Assembly (NCBI GenBank): GCA_964480425.1
Contig: CAYZPY010000049.1
Span: forward strand, 1-15,243
Source: CAYYMD01 sp964480425
GTDB taxonomy: Bacteria > Planctomycetota > Phycisphaerae > SM23-33
Length of the DNA stretch: 15,243 bases
Direction of reading: 5' to 3'
The notes beneath the pieces were generated by a model. It did not search any database, was not told the DNA's origin, and worked only from the letters and a program-made list of their open reading frames with translations. The position numbers were made by a program, and so were the translations under genes. Below, in pieces: positions 1-8,593 of this stretch. How positions within the stretch are numbered: the stretch's first letter is position 1; every line of letters begins with the position of its first letter.

Positions 1-325
1 TGACGCCGACGACGGCGTCTATCCCCGGCGCCGCTCGGTACAGGCGGAGAGCGTCGCGGTTGACGAGACAACCGGCCACCACAACCCGGCGGGCGGCGCC
101 GCTGCGCTTGTGCTCAAGCGCCTCGTTTATCACCTCAAGCGATTCGTCTCTTGCCGCCGAGATGAATCCGCACGTGTTGACGACGATGACGTCGGCCTCG
201 TCAACGGGCGCGCCTACCAGGCACCCGCCTTCGGCGAGCATTGCCGTCATCCGCTCGCTGTCCACAAGCGCCTTGGGACATCCAAGCGAAACAACGGCGA
301 CTTTTAACGAATTCCTGGCGGACAT
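1..325 (-). CDS. rimO: RimO, ribosomal protein S12 methylthiotransferase (N-terminal part, runs off left edge)
   Basis: RimO is a radical-SAM enzyme that adds a methylthio group to a conserved aspartate of ribosomal protein S12. Only the first 108 residues are visible, read from the ATG at 325. They form the UPF0004 (MTTase N-terminal) domain. The three cysteines that bind the auxiliary 4Fe-4S cluster are all present: C16 in VSLGCPK, C52 in NTCGF and C86 in AGCL. The segment VSLGCPKALVDSE is the RimO signature and separates it from MiaB. It has Ala where the family usually has Asn after CPK. The radical-SAM and TRAM domains lie outside the window. The gene starts 16 nt after the stop of the lipoprotein gene on the same strand, so the two are probably co-transcribed. 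The ribosome-binding site is weak (GGA just before the start). Confidence 0.9.
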   Translation of the reverse strand, partial: MSARNSLKVAVVSLGCPKALVDSERMTAMLAEGGCLVGAPVDEADVIVVNTCGFISAARDESLEVINEALEHKRSGAARRVVVAGCLVNRDALRLYRAAPGIDAVVGV

Positions 326-341
326 TATCCGGAATGTCGGT

Positions 342-1238
342 TCAATCCTGCGGCTCCGTGACCATAATTTCCCACAGGGGCGTGGGGAGTTTTTCGCTCG
401 TTGCGTAAATGTGTTTCGATTCCGCTCCGTAGCATATCCCCTCGCCCTGGGGCAGTTGCGGCATTACAATCCGACGCGGGTTCCGCCCGAAGGCCTCGGC
501 CCAGTCCTGACCGTCGCCACGGGTATATTCCCACGCGTGCGAGTAGGTCAACACTATCGCGCGCCGACCGTCGGGCGACATATCCATCGCCGTGGGATGG
601 GGTAACTGCACCCGGGCGATTTTCTTTGCCTTCAGCGACTCGTCCGGCTGGGTCCGGGGCAGCGGCAACTCGAACACCGATTGAGGATTCTCGCGCTTGG
701 ACATCAGGTAGATTTTTCTATCGATCGCATCCACGGCCACGGCCTCGCAATCCCGCGACTTGTCCCGGTAGGTGAATCGAATCACCATCTCCGGTTTTAC
801 GGCCGGCGCCTCGCCGGGGGCCTGGTCTTTAATTTCCGGCTCGGGCACGACGTACAGTTGATACTCCGAATACCTGGACGAGTTGTCTCCCACATCGGCC
901 AACAGAAGATACGCCATGCCGTCCAGCGTGTACGAGGCCATATCCTCCCAATCCCTGTTTTTCGCCCCTTCGAGTGTATATACCCCCAGCGTCAGACCCT
1001 GCTTGTTTACGGCATAAATGCGGGGCCCGTCGCCGGAGTCGTTGTGAGTCCAGAACACGCCCGCCGCACTTGGGCTGGGCGCCAGTCCGCTGCTCTCGTT
1101 AATTCGCAAATCGGAAAGCGTACAAAGTTTTTTCGCCCTGGGAGCGGCCGGGGTCGTTGGCGATTCACTTTCGTAGCAGCCCGCCGCAAGGGCGGCGACC
1201 AGAACGCATGCAGTCATTGTCAGTGCGATTCTTTTCAT
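342..1238 (-). CDS. Uncharacterised secreted lipoprotein, possible beta-propeller
   Basis: This 298-residue protein begins with a lipoprotein signal peptide: MKR, a hydrophobic stretch, then a lipobox ending AAGC, giving a lipidated Cys21 after cleavage by signal peptidase II. The mature part has conserved-looking blocks NESSG (47-51), HNDSGD (65-70), DWEDM (96-100) and ADVGDN (114-119), followed by repeated strand-rich blocks such as KIYLMSKR and MDMSPDGRRA. This resembles repeats of NHL or WD-like propellers, but I cannot name a family or a function. Start choice: a GTG at 1253 is also in frame. The ATG at 1238 is preferred because the predicted promoter would leave only about 10 nt before the GTG, AAGGTG precedes the ATG, and the signal peptide then has the normal MKR start. 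It is first in a probable operon with rimO and divergent from addB. Confidence is high that it is a lipoprotein, low for the fold. Confidence 0.78.
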   Translation of the reverse strand: MKRIALTMTACVLVAALAAGCYESESPTTPAAPRAKKLCTLSDLRINESSGLAPSPSAAGVFWTHNDSGDGPRIYAVNKQGLTLGVYTLEGAKNRDWEDMASYTLDGMAYLLLADVGDNSSRYSEYQLYVVPEPEIKDQAPGEAPAVKPEMVIRFTYRDKSRDCEAVAVDAIDRKIYLMSKRENPQSVFELPLPRTQPDESLKAKKIARVQLPHPTAMDMSPDGRRAIVLTYSHAWEYTRGDGQDWAEAFGRNPRRIVMPQLPQGEGICYGAESKHIYATSEKLPTPLWEIMVTEPQD

Positions 1239-1269
1239 GCTCGCCAGTTTCACCTTGTTGTCGGGCGCG

Positions 1270-1299
1270 ATTATACCTTCAAAACTTCATCCGGACCAA
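1270..1299 (-). promoter_or_regulatory. Predicted sigma-70 promoter for the lipoprotein-rimO genes
   Basis: Read on the minus strand, there is a perfect TATAAT -10 (plus positions 1270-1275) and a weak TTGGTC -35 (1294-1299), 18 nt apart. Transcription would start near 1263, about 25 nt before the ATG at 1238. The -35 lies next to one arm of a 12-bp inverted repeat shared with the addB start region. Confidence 0.55.
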
Positions 1300-1409
1300 C
1301 TACGCCTTTTGCCCACCGGCGCGCGCAATACCGACCGGCGCTCGAGCGGTGCGCAGCGCGCACGGTCTTGTGATTCCGGCAGGATAAAGTAAAAATAGGT
1401 CCGGATGAA
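1286..1409. repeat. 12-bp inverted repeat bracketing the divergent lipoprotein/addB intergenic region
   Basis: TTCATCCGGACC occurs at 1286-1297, and its exact reverse complement GGTCCGGATGAA occurs at 1398-1409. The left arm overlaps the -35 region of the lipoprotein promoter. The right arm covers the end of the addB ribosome-binding site and its ATG. Each arm contains the palindrome TCCGGA. It could be a paired operator or the arms of an RNA stem; the sequence cannot decide between them. Confidence 0.5.
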
Positions 1410-4400
1410 ATCTCAAAACACAAGCGAACGAATTCTAAAGCGCATCGGCTCGTGTGAAAAGCCGGTCGTGGTCCTGTACGGTCCAGCCGCCTGCGGCAAA
1501 ACCGCCGCGGCCCTGCGAGTATACAACCAGTTCAACGATTCGCCCGGCTCGTCCGAATGCATCCTTCTCGCGCCCAATCCGCGGGTGGTGGAATATTTGC
1601 AAAAACTCCTGCTGGAGGAGGCGCCCGCCCGCCAGGGGGCGGGGGCAATCCTGACCAATCCGCAGGTGATGACGTTCGCCGGGGTGGGCGAGCGGATACT
1701 TCTGCACAGCGGACAGAGGCCGGAAAGTCTTTCCCCCTTCGCCAGGCGCCTGCTGCTTGGCAGGATTACCGACGGGCTTCTGGACGAGGACAAACTGCCG
1801 CACCTGGCCCCCATCGGCGATACGCCCGGGCTGATGGACGCGCTGGACCGTTCCATAGCCGAGTTGAAACGCGCCGCGATCGAACCGCAGGCGTTCGCCG
1901 AGGCGTGCGGCAAACAAGGTCGCCGCACGGACGGCGGCATTAAAGGCAAACTCCTCGACCTGTCGGCGATTTACGCCCGCTACCAGGACCATCTCCACCA
2001 CAGCAACACCTACGACCCGCAGGGCAGGATGTGGCAGGCCAGGGCGATCCTGGCGCGGCTGAACGACGAGGCGCCGCCCCCGGGTCTTGAAGGTGTTCGG
2101 GCCGTCGTAGCCGACGGATTCACCGACTTCACGCCCACCCAGTTGGAAATCCTGCGGCTGCTGTCCGGGCGGCTTGAGCGCATAGTGATAACGCTTCCCC
2201 TGGCCCGGGACCAAAGGGACCGCATGTGGCGGTGGACGCGTCGAACGCTGGAAAACATCCGACGGGTATTCGCCGGCGACGTGATGGAAATATCCATCGA
2301 ACACGAATCCAAGCAGCGGCTCAGACGAGCCCCGCTGTCGTCCGCGTGGGATAATCTGTTCGCCCACAACGGCGCCCGGTGCGCGCCGCCGAAAAACATG
2401 AAAATAATTTCCGCCCCCGACGTCGACGTCGAGGTCGCCGCCACGGCCAAACGCGTCAAGGCGCTTCTGCTCGAAGGCGCCCCGGCCGGGAGCATCGCCG
2501 TTATCGTCCGCTCAATGGAAGTCTATCGCGAGCCGATACGGCGCATCTTCGCCGAGAGCAAAATACCCGCCCGCCTCGACGGCGGCTCGCTCGGCGACTC
2601 GCCCGTTATCCGGTTCCTGCTGGACGTCGCTTCGCTTTGCCCGCACTTCGAGTTCAACCACGTTCTGCGCGTCATAAAGAGCAGTTACTTCCGACCCCGG
2701 GCGCTGGGCGAATACAGCGAGCAGACCGTCCGCCACGCCGAGGGACTTATCAGGACCGCAAACGTCATTGGCGGCAGAGAGGCGTACAAAAAGGCGGCCG
2801 AGCGGATGATGAAATTATCCCGCCGGGGCGATCAGGAATCGCCCGACGAGGACGAACCGCAGGTCAGGCAAATGCCCTCCGAGGATATACGCTCCGGCGC
2901 CGAGATGCTCGAAGTTCTCTTTGAACTGGTCGAGTCCGCCAACTGTAACGGCGGCACGGACGTCCTGAAAATCGTCGACAAACTCGACGTCCGCCGAACC
3001 GTCTGCCAACACCGAAGGGACGAGGCGACGGCCCACGACCTTCGGTCGCTGGAAAAACTGGCGAACCTGCTCCCGGGGCAAGACGACCTTCCCGACGCCG
3101 AGCACCTGAGGCGCGCCTTGCATGCCACCGCGTCGCCCGCACCGGCAGGCGGGGCGTGCGTCGACGTTATGGAGGTGCTGCATGCAAGGTCGATGCGATA
3201 CGGACACGTATTCATTCTCGGCCTGGGCGAGGGACGGTTCCCGGTGAAGTTCATGGAGGGCTCACTTTTGTCGGAAGACCAGAAGGACCGGCTCGCCGGC
3301 GCGGGCCTGGCGCTCGACCGGCGCGACGACCTGACCGCGCGCGAAATGCTCCTGTTCTATCTCGGCGTGTCGCGCGCGGAAGAATCGCTTACGCTTAGTT
3401 TCTCCCGCGGCGCCTCGGCGTCGGGCGCCGGCGGTGGGGGGCAGGCAAGTTGCTTTCTGTTGTCCCTGTGCGAACCGTTCGGCGGGCTCGAAGCCGTCGA
3501 GACTCTGAACATACCCCCGGGGCGGTTCCTGCCGCAATGCAAACAAATCGCCTCGTCCAGGGACGCCGTCGTCGTCGCCGTGGCGGGCCCGTTCGAAGAA
3601 CGCCCCGGTCAATATCTGCCCGCCCTGGCGTGGGTCGCAAAAACTTACCCACGCAGGATTCAAAACGCCGCTATGGGGCTGTGGGCCCTGCACAGGCGCT
3701 GGCGGCCCGGGGAATGTGACGAATTCGACGGGCGTATAAAATCCCGCGCGCACCTCGACGCCCTGCAGCGCCGATACGGAAACGGCGCCGTATTCTCGCC
3801 CAGCCAGTTGAACATCTACGGGCAATGCCCATGGTGGTTCTTCGGGACATACGTGCTTGGCCTGGAGCCGCTCGTCGAACCGCATCGACGGCTCGAGCCG
3901 GTGGCGCGAGGAATATTCTGCCACAACGTCCTTTACCGGACGATGACCGCACTGCGCGACAAGTGCGGCGGCAAGTTTCGCCTGGGCGAGCTGGACGAAT
4001 CGCAAATCGCCGACGCGCTGGACAAGGCCGTTGCCGACGAGGCGCAGGTCGTCGAGGCGCGCCAGCCGCCGTATCCGGTGCTGTGGGACATCCAGCGCCG
4101 ACAGATGCACCGGGAAATAGGGGACTATCTCCAAAGACAGCGCTCGGACGCGGTCGGGCTCAGCGCACATTTCGAACTGGGCTTCGACGCCGCCCGCCCG
4201 AGCGGCGGTCCCGGCGAGCCGGTACTCGACGACGCCAGCACGGATAGCCCCGTCGAGGTACAAATACCCGATTTCGGCCCGGTGCTCATCAGGGGCAAGA
4301 TCGACCGCGTGGACTATATCGGACCCGAGCCGCAACGGCGAGCGATAGTGATTGATTACAAGACGGGGCGGCTTCCGTCGGCGGCGGACATCCGGTCCGG

Positions 4401-4752
4401 AAGAGCCCTTCAACTGGTGCTATACTCGGCGGCAGTGGAGAAAATCCTCCACGTAAAGTCCATGGGCGGCGCCTTTCACAGGATCGCACCGGGCCCAAGG
4501 GCGAATGAAACCTGCTTCGCCGTGGGATACAAGCACGGGAACAAAACGCTCGACGAGGATTCCTACGCCGCCCTGTACCGGCGGGTGCTTGCCGGGGTCG
4601 GGCGGTTCGTCTCGGGCATACGCACGGGAAGGTTCGACCTTCTTCCTTCGGGCGATTGCCCGGCGTACTGCCCGTTCGCGCAGATATGCAACTTCCGGCA
4701 GGTTCGGGCGGATTTGAAGGACAATTTAACGGAGGCGTCCGGTGAACGATGA
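1405..4752 (+). CDS. addB: AddB, ATP-dependent helicase/deoxyribonuclease subunit B
   Basis: This 1115-residue protein is the AddB subunit of the AddAB complex, which unwinds and trims double-strand DNA ends for RecA-dependent repair. The N-terminal half is an inactivated-helicase-like fold that keeps a Walker A motif, GPAACGKT (26-33). The block DVMEVLHARS...GLGEGRFP (about 587-613) is typical of AddB. The C-terminal PD-(D/E)XK nuclease shows GxxxH (G836, H840), D967 in KIDRVD, and the DYK motif D984-K986. Four cysteines match the AddB iron-sulfur staple: C808 in YGQCPWWF, then C1085, C1089 and C1095 near the C-terminus. The spacing C-x3-C is one residue longer than the C-x2-C of Bacillus AddB. 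A weak AGG at 1397-1399 serves as ribosome-binding site 5 nt before the ATG. The gene overlaps addA by 11 nt, which points to translational coupling. Confidence 0.92.
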   Translation: MKSQNTSERILKRIGSCEKPVVVLYGPAACGKTAAALRVYNQFNDSPGSSECILLAPNPRVVEYLQKLLLEEAPARQGAGAILTNPQVMTFAGVGERILLHSGQRPESLSPFARRLLLGRITDGLLDEDKLPHLAPIGDTPGLMDALDRSIAELKRAAIEPQAFAEACGKQGRRTDGGIKGKLLDLSAIYARYQDHLHHSNTYDPQGRMWQARAILARLNDEAPPPGLEGVRAVVADGFTDFTPTQLEILRLLSGRLERIVITLPLARDQRDRMWRWTRRTLENIRRVFAGDVMEISIEHESKQRLRRAPLSSAWDNLFAHNGARCAPPKNMKIISAPDVDVEVAATAKRVKALLLEGAPAGSIAVIVRSMEVYREPIRRIFAESKIPARLDGGSLGDSPVIRFLLDVASLCPHFEFNHVLRVIKSSYFRPRALGEYSEQTVRHAEGLIRTANVIGGREAYKKAAERMMKLSRRGDQESPDEDEPQVRQMPSEDIRSGAEMLEVLFELVESANCNGGTDVLKIVDKLDVRRTVCQHRRDEATAHDLRSLEKLANLLPGQDDLPDAEHLRRALHATASPAPAGGACVDVMEVLHARSMRYGHVFILGLGEGRFPVKFMEGSLLSEDQKDRLAGAGLALDRRDDLTAREMLLFYLGVSRAEESLTLSFSRGASASGAGGGGQASCFLLSLCEPFGGLEAVETLNIPPGRFLPQCKQIASSRDAVVVAVAGPFEERPGQYLPALAWVAKTYPRRIQNAAMGLWALHRRWRPGECDEFDGRIKSRAHLDALQRRYGNGAVFSPSQLNIYGQCPWWFFGTYVLGLEPLVEPHRRLEPVARGIFCHNVLYRTMTALRDKCGGKFRLGELDESQIADALDKAVADEAQVVEARQPPYPVLWDIQRRQMHREIGDYLQRQRSDAVGLSAHFELGFDAARPSGGPGEPVLDDASTDSPVEVQIPDFGPVLIRGKIDRVDYIGPEPQRRAIVIDYKTGRLPSAADIRSGRALQLVLYSAAVEKILHVKSMGGAFHRIAPGPRANETCFAVGYKHGNKTLDEDSYAALYRRVLAGVGRFVSGIRTGRFDLLPSGDCPAYCPFAQICNFRQVRADLKDNLTEASGER
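4731..4735 (+). promoter_or_regulatory. Ribosome-binding site fixing the GTG start of addA
   Basis: GGAGG lies inside the end of addB, 6 nt before the GTG at 4742. No in-frame ATG lies nearby, so the site supports a GTG start within the addB overlap. Confidence 0.8.
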
Positions 4753-7700
4753 ACGCAACAAGATCGGCGGTATAACGCCCACGCCCTCCCAGCGTTCAGC
4801 GGCGGTCGACCGCGCTGCCGAGAATCTGGCGCTTCGAAGCGGGGCCGGATGCGGAAAAACGCTCGTCTTGGCAATGCGGTTCACACAGTTGCTCCTTAAC
4901 AGCCCCGTGAGCAAAAATCCGCTGGAGGATTTCGTTGCGCTTACGTTTACCGAGAAGGCGGCCGGCGAAATGCTCCATCGCGTGCGCAGAATGCTCACCG
5001 ACATGCTTCAGCGAGCCAAAAAGGACGACGCGCCTCGAATCCGCCGGTGGATTGAAGAGTTGCCCGATGCGAACATATCCACCATCCACGGCTTTTGCGC
5101 GTCGCTGCTTCGCCGCTTCGCCGCCGAGGCGGGCGTGGACCCGTCATTCGCCATCTGCGCCGACGAACTCGCAACCGCGAGGATGCAATCCGACGCCGCC
5201 GACGAGGCGCTTCTGGGCGCCGTCGAAAACAGGCGCGACGACGTATCCGAACTGCTGGCAGACGTAACTTACGACCGGGCCGTCGGGCTCGTGCGAAACC
5301 TGCTGGAACAGCGAACCGAGTGGAATCCGGACCAGTACGCCGACCCGCAGAAGATTCTGGATAACTGGAGCCGCATGCTTTCGCGTGCCCGACGCGAGGC
5401 GTGGGACGAACTCGACGCCCGGGCAGACCTGCGCGAGGAAATGGAGAAAATCGAATCCGTACCGTGCAGCGACGATACCGACAATCTGTACCGCTACCGC
5501 AGCGAACAGTTGTGGGCAGTGGGTAAAATTCTCCTCGAGCGGGGCGCCCGCAGCGCCGAAACGTTCTCCATGCTCAACACCACGCCGGGCAACATCGGCG
5601 GCGCCCGGGCGTGGGGCTCCAGGGAACACGCCAAGTCGGTCCGCGACATGATAAAGTCGCTGGTCGCCGACGTGGGCGAATACGCCCTCTACGCCGAGGA
5701 TTTAGGCCCACTCGACAGGCAATCCGCACAAATCCTCGCCACGCTGACGCGCCTGGCCGGCAGGGCCGATGAAATATACACCTCGGTCAAGCGCGCCGGG
5801 GGCATCCTGGACTTCACGGACCTGCTGTATCACACGTTCCGCCTGCTGCGTGACAACCCGTCCGTGCGGAACTCGCTTTCGAAATCTTTCAGCCAGTTCC
5901 TCATCGACGAGGCGCAGGACACCGACCCGTTCCAGATATCGCTGCTCGAGGCGCTGGTCCTGGGCGATCCCGACGCGACGGAAGTGCCAAAAGGACGCCT
6001 CTTTCTGGTGGGCGACGCCAAGCAGAGCATATACCGCTTCCGGGGCGTAAGGGTGGAGGTCTTCGGTCAACTGTGCCGCCGGCTCGGGCGGCGCGCCCAG
6101 CAGGACCTGGAGACCTCGTTCCGCACGCACGGGCGGGGTATCGAGTTCATCAATTACCTCTTCGGGGGGCTCATGGAAGACGAATACACGCCGATAAAGC
6201 CCAAACGTAGCGAAACGCCGCCCCAACCCTCGGTGGAAATCGTCCTGGCCCGCGCCGACGACGGCGAAATCCAAAATGCCCAACACGCCAGTTCACTCCA
6301 GGCCGCCGCCACCGCCCAGCGCATCGCCGACATGCTCAAGAACGACCAGCCGCTGGTCTGGAGCGAACGGGAAAATCGCTGGCGCGCCCCCCGACCGGGC
6401 GACGTGGCCATCCTGTTGGCACGGATGACAAACTCCGCCGATTACGAGCGGGAACTTGCCGCCAGGGAAATACCGTATTACGTGGTGGCCGGGGCGGGCT
6501 TCTTCAAGCAGCAGGAGGTCTACGACGTGCTCAACGCCCTTGCGGCGATAGACAATCCGGGCGACGACATCGCATTTTTCGGCGTTCTTCGCAGCGGGAT
6601 GTTCGGCCTGGACGACGAGGCCCTGATGAGCATCTCGCAAAATGTCGCCAGACCGTTCCTACCGTCGCTGGGGCAGATGCTCGAACGCGACGGCGAGGGA
6701 CAAAGTGCCCGCACGGACATACCGCACCTGGACGGTCAACGGCTGGATACTCTCACATTCGCCGTGAAATTGCTGGGCGAACTTCATCGCCTCAAGGACA
6801 CCCTCGGCGCCGGGCGGATAGTGAACGAGCTTCTGGAGGCGACCGCGTACGAAGGCGTGCTGCTGGCGCAGTTCCAGGGCACCCAGAAAGCAGGCAACGT
6901 ACGTCGGGTGGGCGAACTGGCGCGCCAGGCAGACGCCTCGGGGCTTACACTTGCGGAATTTGTCGCACAGATGAACGAACAGGTCGTCGACCAGTCGCGA
7001 TACGAACAGGCGCCGGTCACCGGGGAGTCCGAAGACGTCGTGCGCCTGATGACGATACACAAAGCCAAGGGCCTGGAGTTCCCCGTCGTGATCATCCCGG
7101 ACCTCAACGCCGGGCGACAGAACGCAAACGACCCGCTGCTCAACAGACCCGACTGGGGACTGACATACAGGCACAAGGTCGATGCGAACGACGATTCGCC
7201 GGCGAATAACGACGCCGAACTGCCGCTTTCATACCGACTTTCGGCCCTGGCCGAGCAGAAAGACATGCACAAGGAGGATATCCGGCGACTATACGTGGCC
7301 GCCACGCGCCACCGCGACCACCTAGTGTTCGTCGGCGCCGACTGGCGGACAAAGCAAGGCGACTTCCGCTCCGGCGGAAGCTACCTTGCCCAACTCGACG
7401 AAGTGCTGAATATTTCATCAGCGTCGGACGCCGGCGAGCGGCAAATCCGCTGTGGTCGCAACGGCTGCGACGTCTCGCTGTGCAGAATAAAGGTCAGGCC
7501 GGGGCGCAGGTCTCCCCGGCGGCAAAGTCGGGGCGACGAACTCCTGAAACGGTCTTCCGACGGCGGCGAACTGGGGCGGTTCATCCTGGACGGCGCTGCC
7601 GCCGAGGCAGAATGTCCGCCGCTGCTGAAAACCGTACCGGACCCCGGTCCGGTGCGCATATCCGCAACCGCCCTGAGCGATTTTGCGTGGTGCCCCATGT

Positions 7701-8500
7701 TCTACCGGTGGAAATACGAATTGCGCGCGCCTGTAGACATGATACCCGCAGGCGACGGCGCGCCAGGCCCGATAAGCTCACCCCTGGTCGGCGACGCCGC
7801 CGCGGCGGGAACCATCTTTCACCAGTACATGTCGCTGATTGATTTTGACTACCCGCCCGCCGCCGCGGACCTGCTCAAACAGGCCAAAAGCATCCTCTCG
7901 GCCGAGATGCCCGCCGCCTGGAATACGGAAAACCTCGCCGAGCGGATGCAAACTATACTGGACAAATTCCAATCGCACCCGCTGTGGGAGCGGATAAAAA
8001 ATGCCAAGAAGATTTATCGCGAGTCGGATTTTCTGATGCGCCCGTCCGGGGCGGCGGGCAAAGCCGGGGAGGTGACCGTCACGGGGCGAATGGACCTTCT
8101 GGCGCAGGAGGCAGGCGGCGGGTGGCTTGTGGTGGATTACAAGTCCGACAACATCCGCCCCGCTGACGCCGGCGTACACGCCGCCAGATACCGCCTGCAA
8201 ATGATGATATACGCCCAGGCCGCCGAAGCGCTGGCAAATTCGCAACCGCCCGGAGCGGACACTTCCCCACCGCCCGAGGCGATGCTGTACTTCCTCAGGC
8301 CCGCCGAGCAATACGAGTTCGACATAACGCCGCAGGCCCTCGACCGGGCCAAAGAGGAATTACGCCAACTCATCGAGCGCCTCAAAACCGCACGCAGGGA
8401 AGGAAATTTCAAAACCAGCGACTGCCCGTTGTGCCGCCCGGACCGCAGGCGGGAGTTCTGCCCATACGAGTTGCTTTGCGAACACTCCTGCGACAATTAG
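4742..8500 (+). CDS. addA: AddA, ATP-dependent helicase/nuclease subunit A
   Basis: This 1252-residue UvrD/RecB-type superfamily 1A helicase with a C-terminal nuclease is the motor subunit of AddAB. Helicase motifs run in order: Q-motif TPSQ (14-17), Walker A SGAGCGKT (33-40), Ia VALTFTEKAAGEM, motif II DEAQDTD (389-395), motif III VGDAKQSIYRFRG (423-435), IV TSFRTH (458-463), V TIHKAKGLEF (771-780) and VI LYVAATR (850-856). The nuclease domain shows GTIFH (G1023, H1027), D1118 in GRMDLL, and DYK (D1132, K1134). Unusually, it also has C984 in WCPMFYRW plus a C-terminal cysteine run at 1228, 1231, 1240, 1246 and 1250. This resembles the Fe-S staple of AddB and Cas4 nucleases, which classical AddA lacks. 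The start is GTG with GGAGG 6 nt upstream. It is the second gene of the addBA operon. Confidence 0.93.
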   Translation: MNDERNKIGGITPTPSQRSAAVDRAAENLALRSGAGCGKTLVLAMRFTQLLLNSPVSKNPLEDFVALTFTEKAAGEMLHRVRRMLTDMLQRAKKDDAPRIRRWIEELPDANISTIHGFCASLLRRFAAEAGVDPSFAICADELATARMQSDAADEALLGAVENRRDDVSELLADVTYDRAVGLVRNLLEQRTEWNPDQYADPQKILDNWSRMLSRARREAWDELDARADLREEMEKIESVPCSDDTDNLYRYRSEQLWAVGKILLERGARSAETFSMLNTTPGNIGGARAWGSREHAKSVRDMIKSLVADVGEYALYAEDLGPLDRQSAQILATLTRLAGRADEIYTSVKRAGGILDFTDLLYHTFRLLRDNPSVRNSLSKSFSQFLIDEAQDTDPFQISLLEALVLGDPDATEVPKGRLFLVGDAKQSIYRFRGVRVEVFGQLCRRLGRRAQQDLETSFRTHGRGIEFINYLFGGLMEDEYTPIKPKRSETPPQPSVEIVLARADDGEIQNAQHASSLQAAATAQRIADMLKNDQPLVWSERENRWRAPRPGDVAILLARMTNSADYERELAAREIPYYVVAGAGFFKQQEVYDVLNALAAIDNPGDDIAFFGVLRSGMFGLDDEALMSISQNVARPFLPSLGQMLERDGEGQSARTDIPHLDGQRLDTLTFAVKLLGELHRLKDTLGAGRIVNELLEATAYEGVLLAQFQGTQKAGNVRRVGELARQADASGLTLAEFVAQMNEQVVDQSRYEQAPVTGESEDVVRLMTIHKAKGLEFPVVIIPDLNAGRQNANDPLLNRPDWGLTYRHKVDANDDSPANNDAELPLSYRLSALAEQKDMHKEDIRRLYVAATRHRDHLVFVGADWRTKQGDFRSGGSYLAQLDEVLNISSASDAGERQIRCGRNGCDVSLCRIKVRPGRRSPRRQSRGDELLKRSSDGGELGRFILDGAAAEAECPPLLKTVPDPGPVRISATALSDFAWCPMFYRWKYELRAPVDMIPAGDGAPGPISSPLVGDAAAAGTIFHQYMSLIDFDYPPAAADLLKQAKSILSAEMPAAWNTENLAERMQTILDKFQSHPLWERIKNAKKIYRESDFLMRPSGAAGKAGEVTVTGRMDLLAQEAGGGWLVVDYKSDNIRPADAGVHAARYRLQMMIYAQAAEALANSQPPGADTSPPPEAMLYFLRPAEQYEFDITPQALDRAKEELRQLIERLKTARREGNFKTSDCPLCRPDRRREFCPYELLCEHSCDN

Positions 8501-8506
8501 TGTCGC

Positions 8507-8520
8507 CGGCGGAGTCGCCG
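8507..8520 (+). terminator. Weak hairpin just after addA
   Basis: CGGCG-GAGT-CGCCG forms a 5-bp stem with a 4-nt loop, 6 nt after the addA stop, with an AT-rich but not pure-T stretch about 9 nt later. It may help end the addBA transcript, but there is no proper U-tract. Confidence 0.25.
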
Positions 8521-8537
8521 ATGCCGCATTCATTTAT

Positions 8538-8575
8538 ATTACACAGCCCACAGATGACCATCTCAGGGCTGTAAT
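8538..8575. terminator. Candidate bidirectional terminator hairpin between addA and the glycosyltransferase operon
   Basis: The arms ATTACACAGCCC (8538-8549) and GGGCTGTAAT (8566-8575) pair with a 2-nt bulge, and the loop contains a further AGAT/ATCT pairing closing on GACC. It sits in the 93-nt gap where addA (plus) and the glycosyltransferase (minus) converge, as expected for a shared terminator. The flanks are AT-rich only on the left, and no strong U-run follows on either strand. Confidence 0.45.
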
Positions 8576-8593
8576 CCGCACATTATCGCAGTT

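Noticed and set aside
60..605. Plus-strand frame over rimO and the lipoprotein gene end
   Set aside because: It crosses two well-supported minus-strand genes and has low-complexity shadow composition.
1368..1395. Possible addB promoter TTGTGA-16 nt-TAAAAA
   Set aside because: The start would fall about 3 nt before the ATG and the -10 box is poor, so it would conflict with the ribosome-binding site.
3262..4413. A 383-codon minus-strand frame inside addB
   Set aside because: The plus strand encodes a continuous AddB with nuclease motifs through this region; the antisense frame has no recognisable features.
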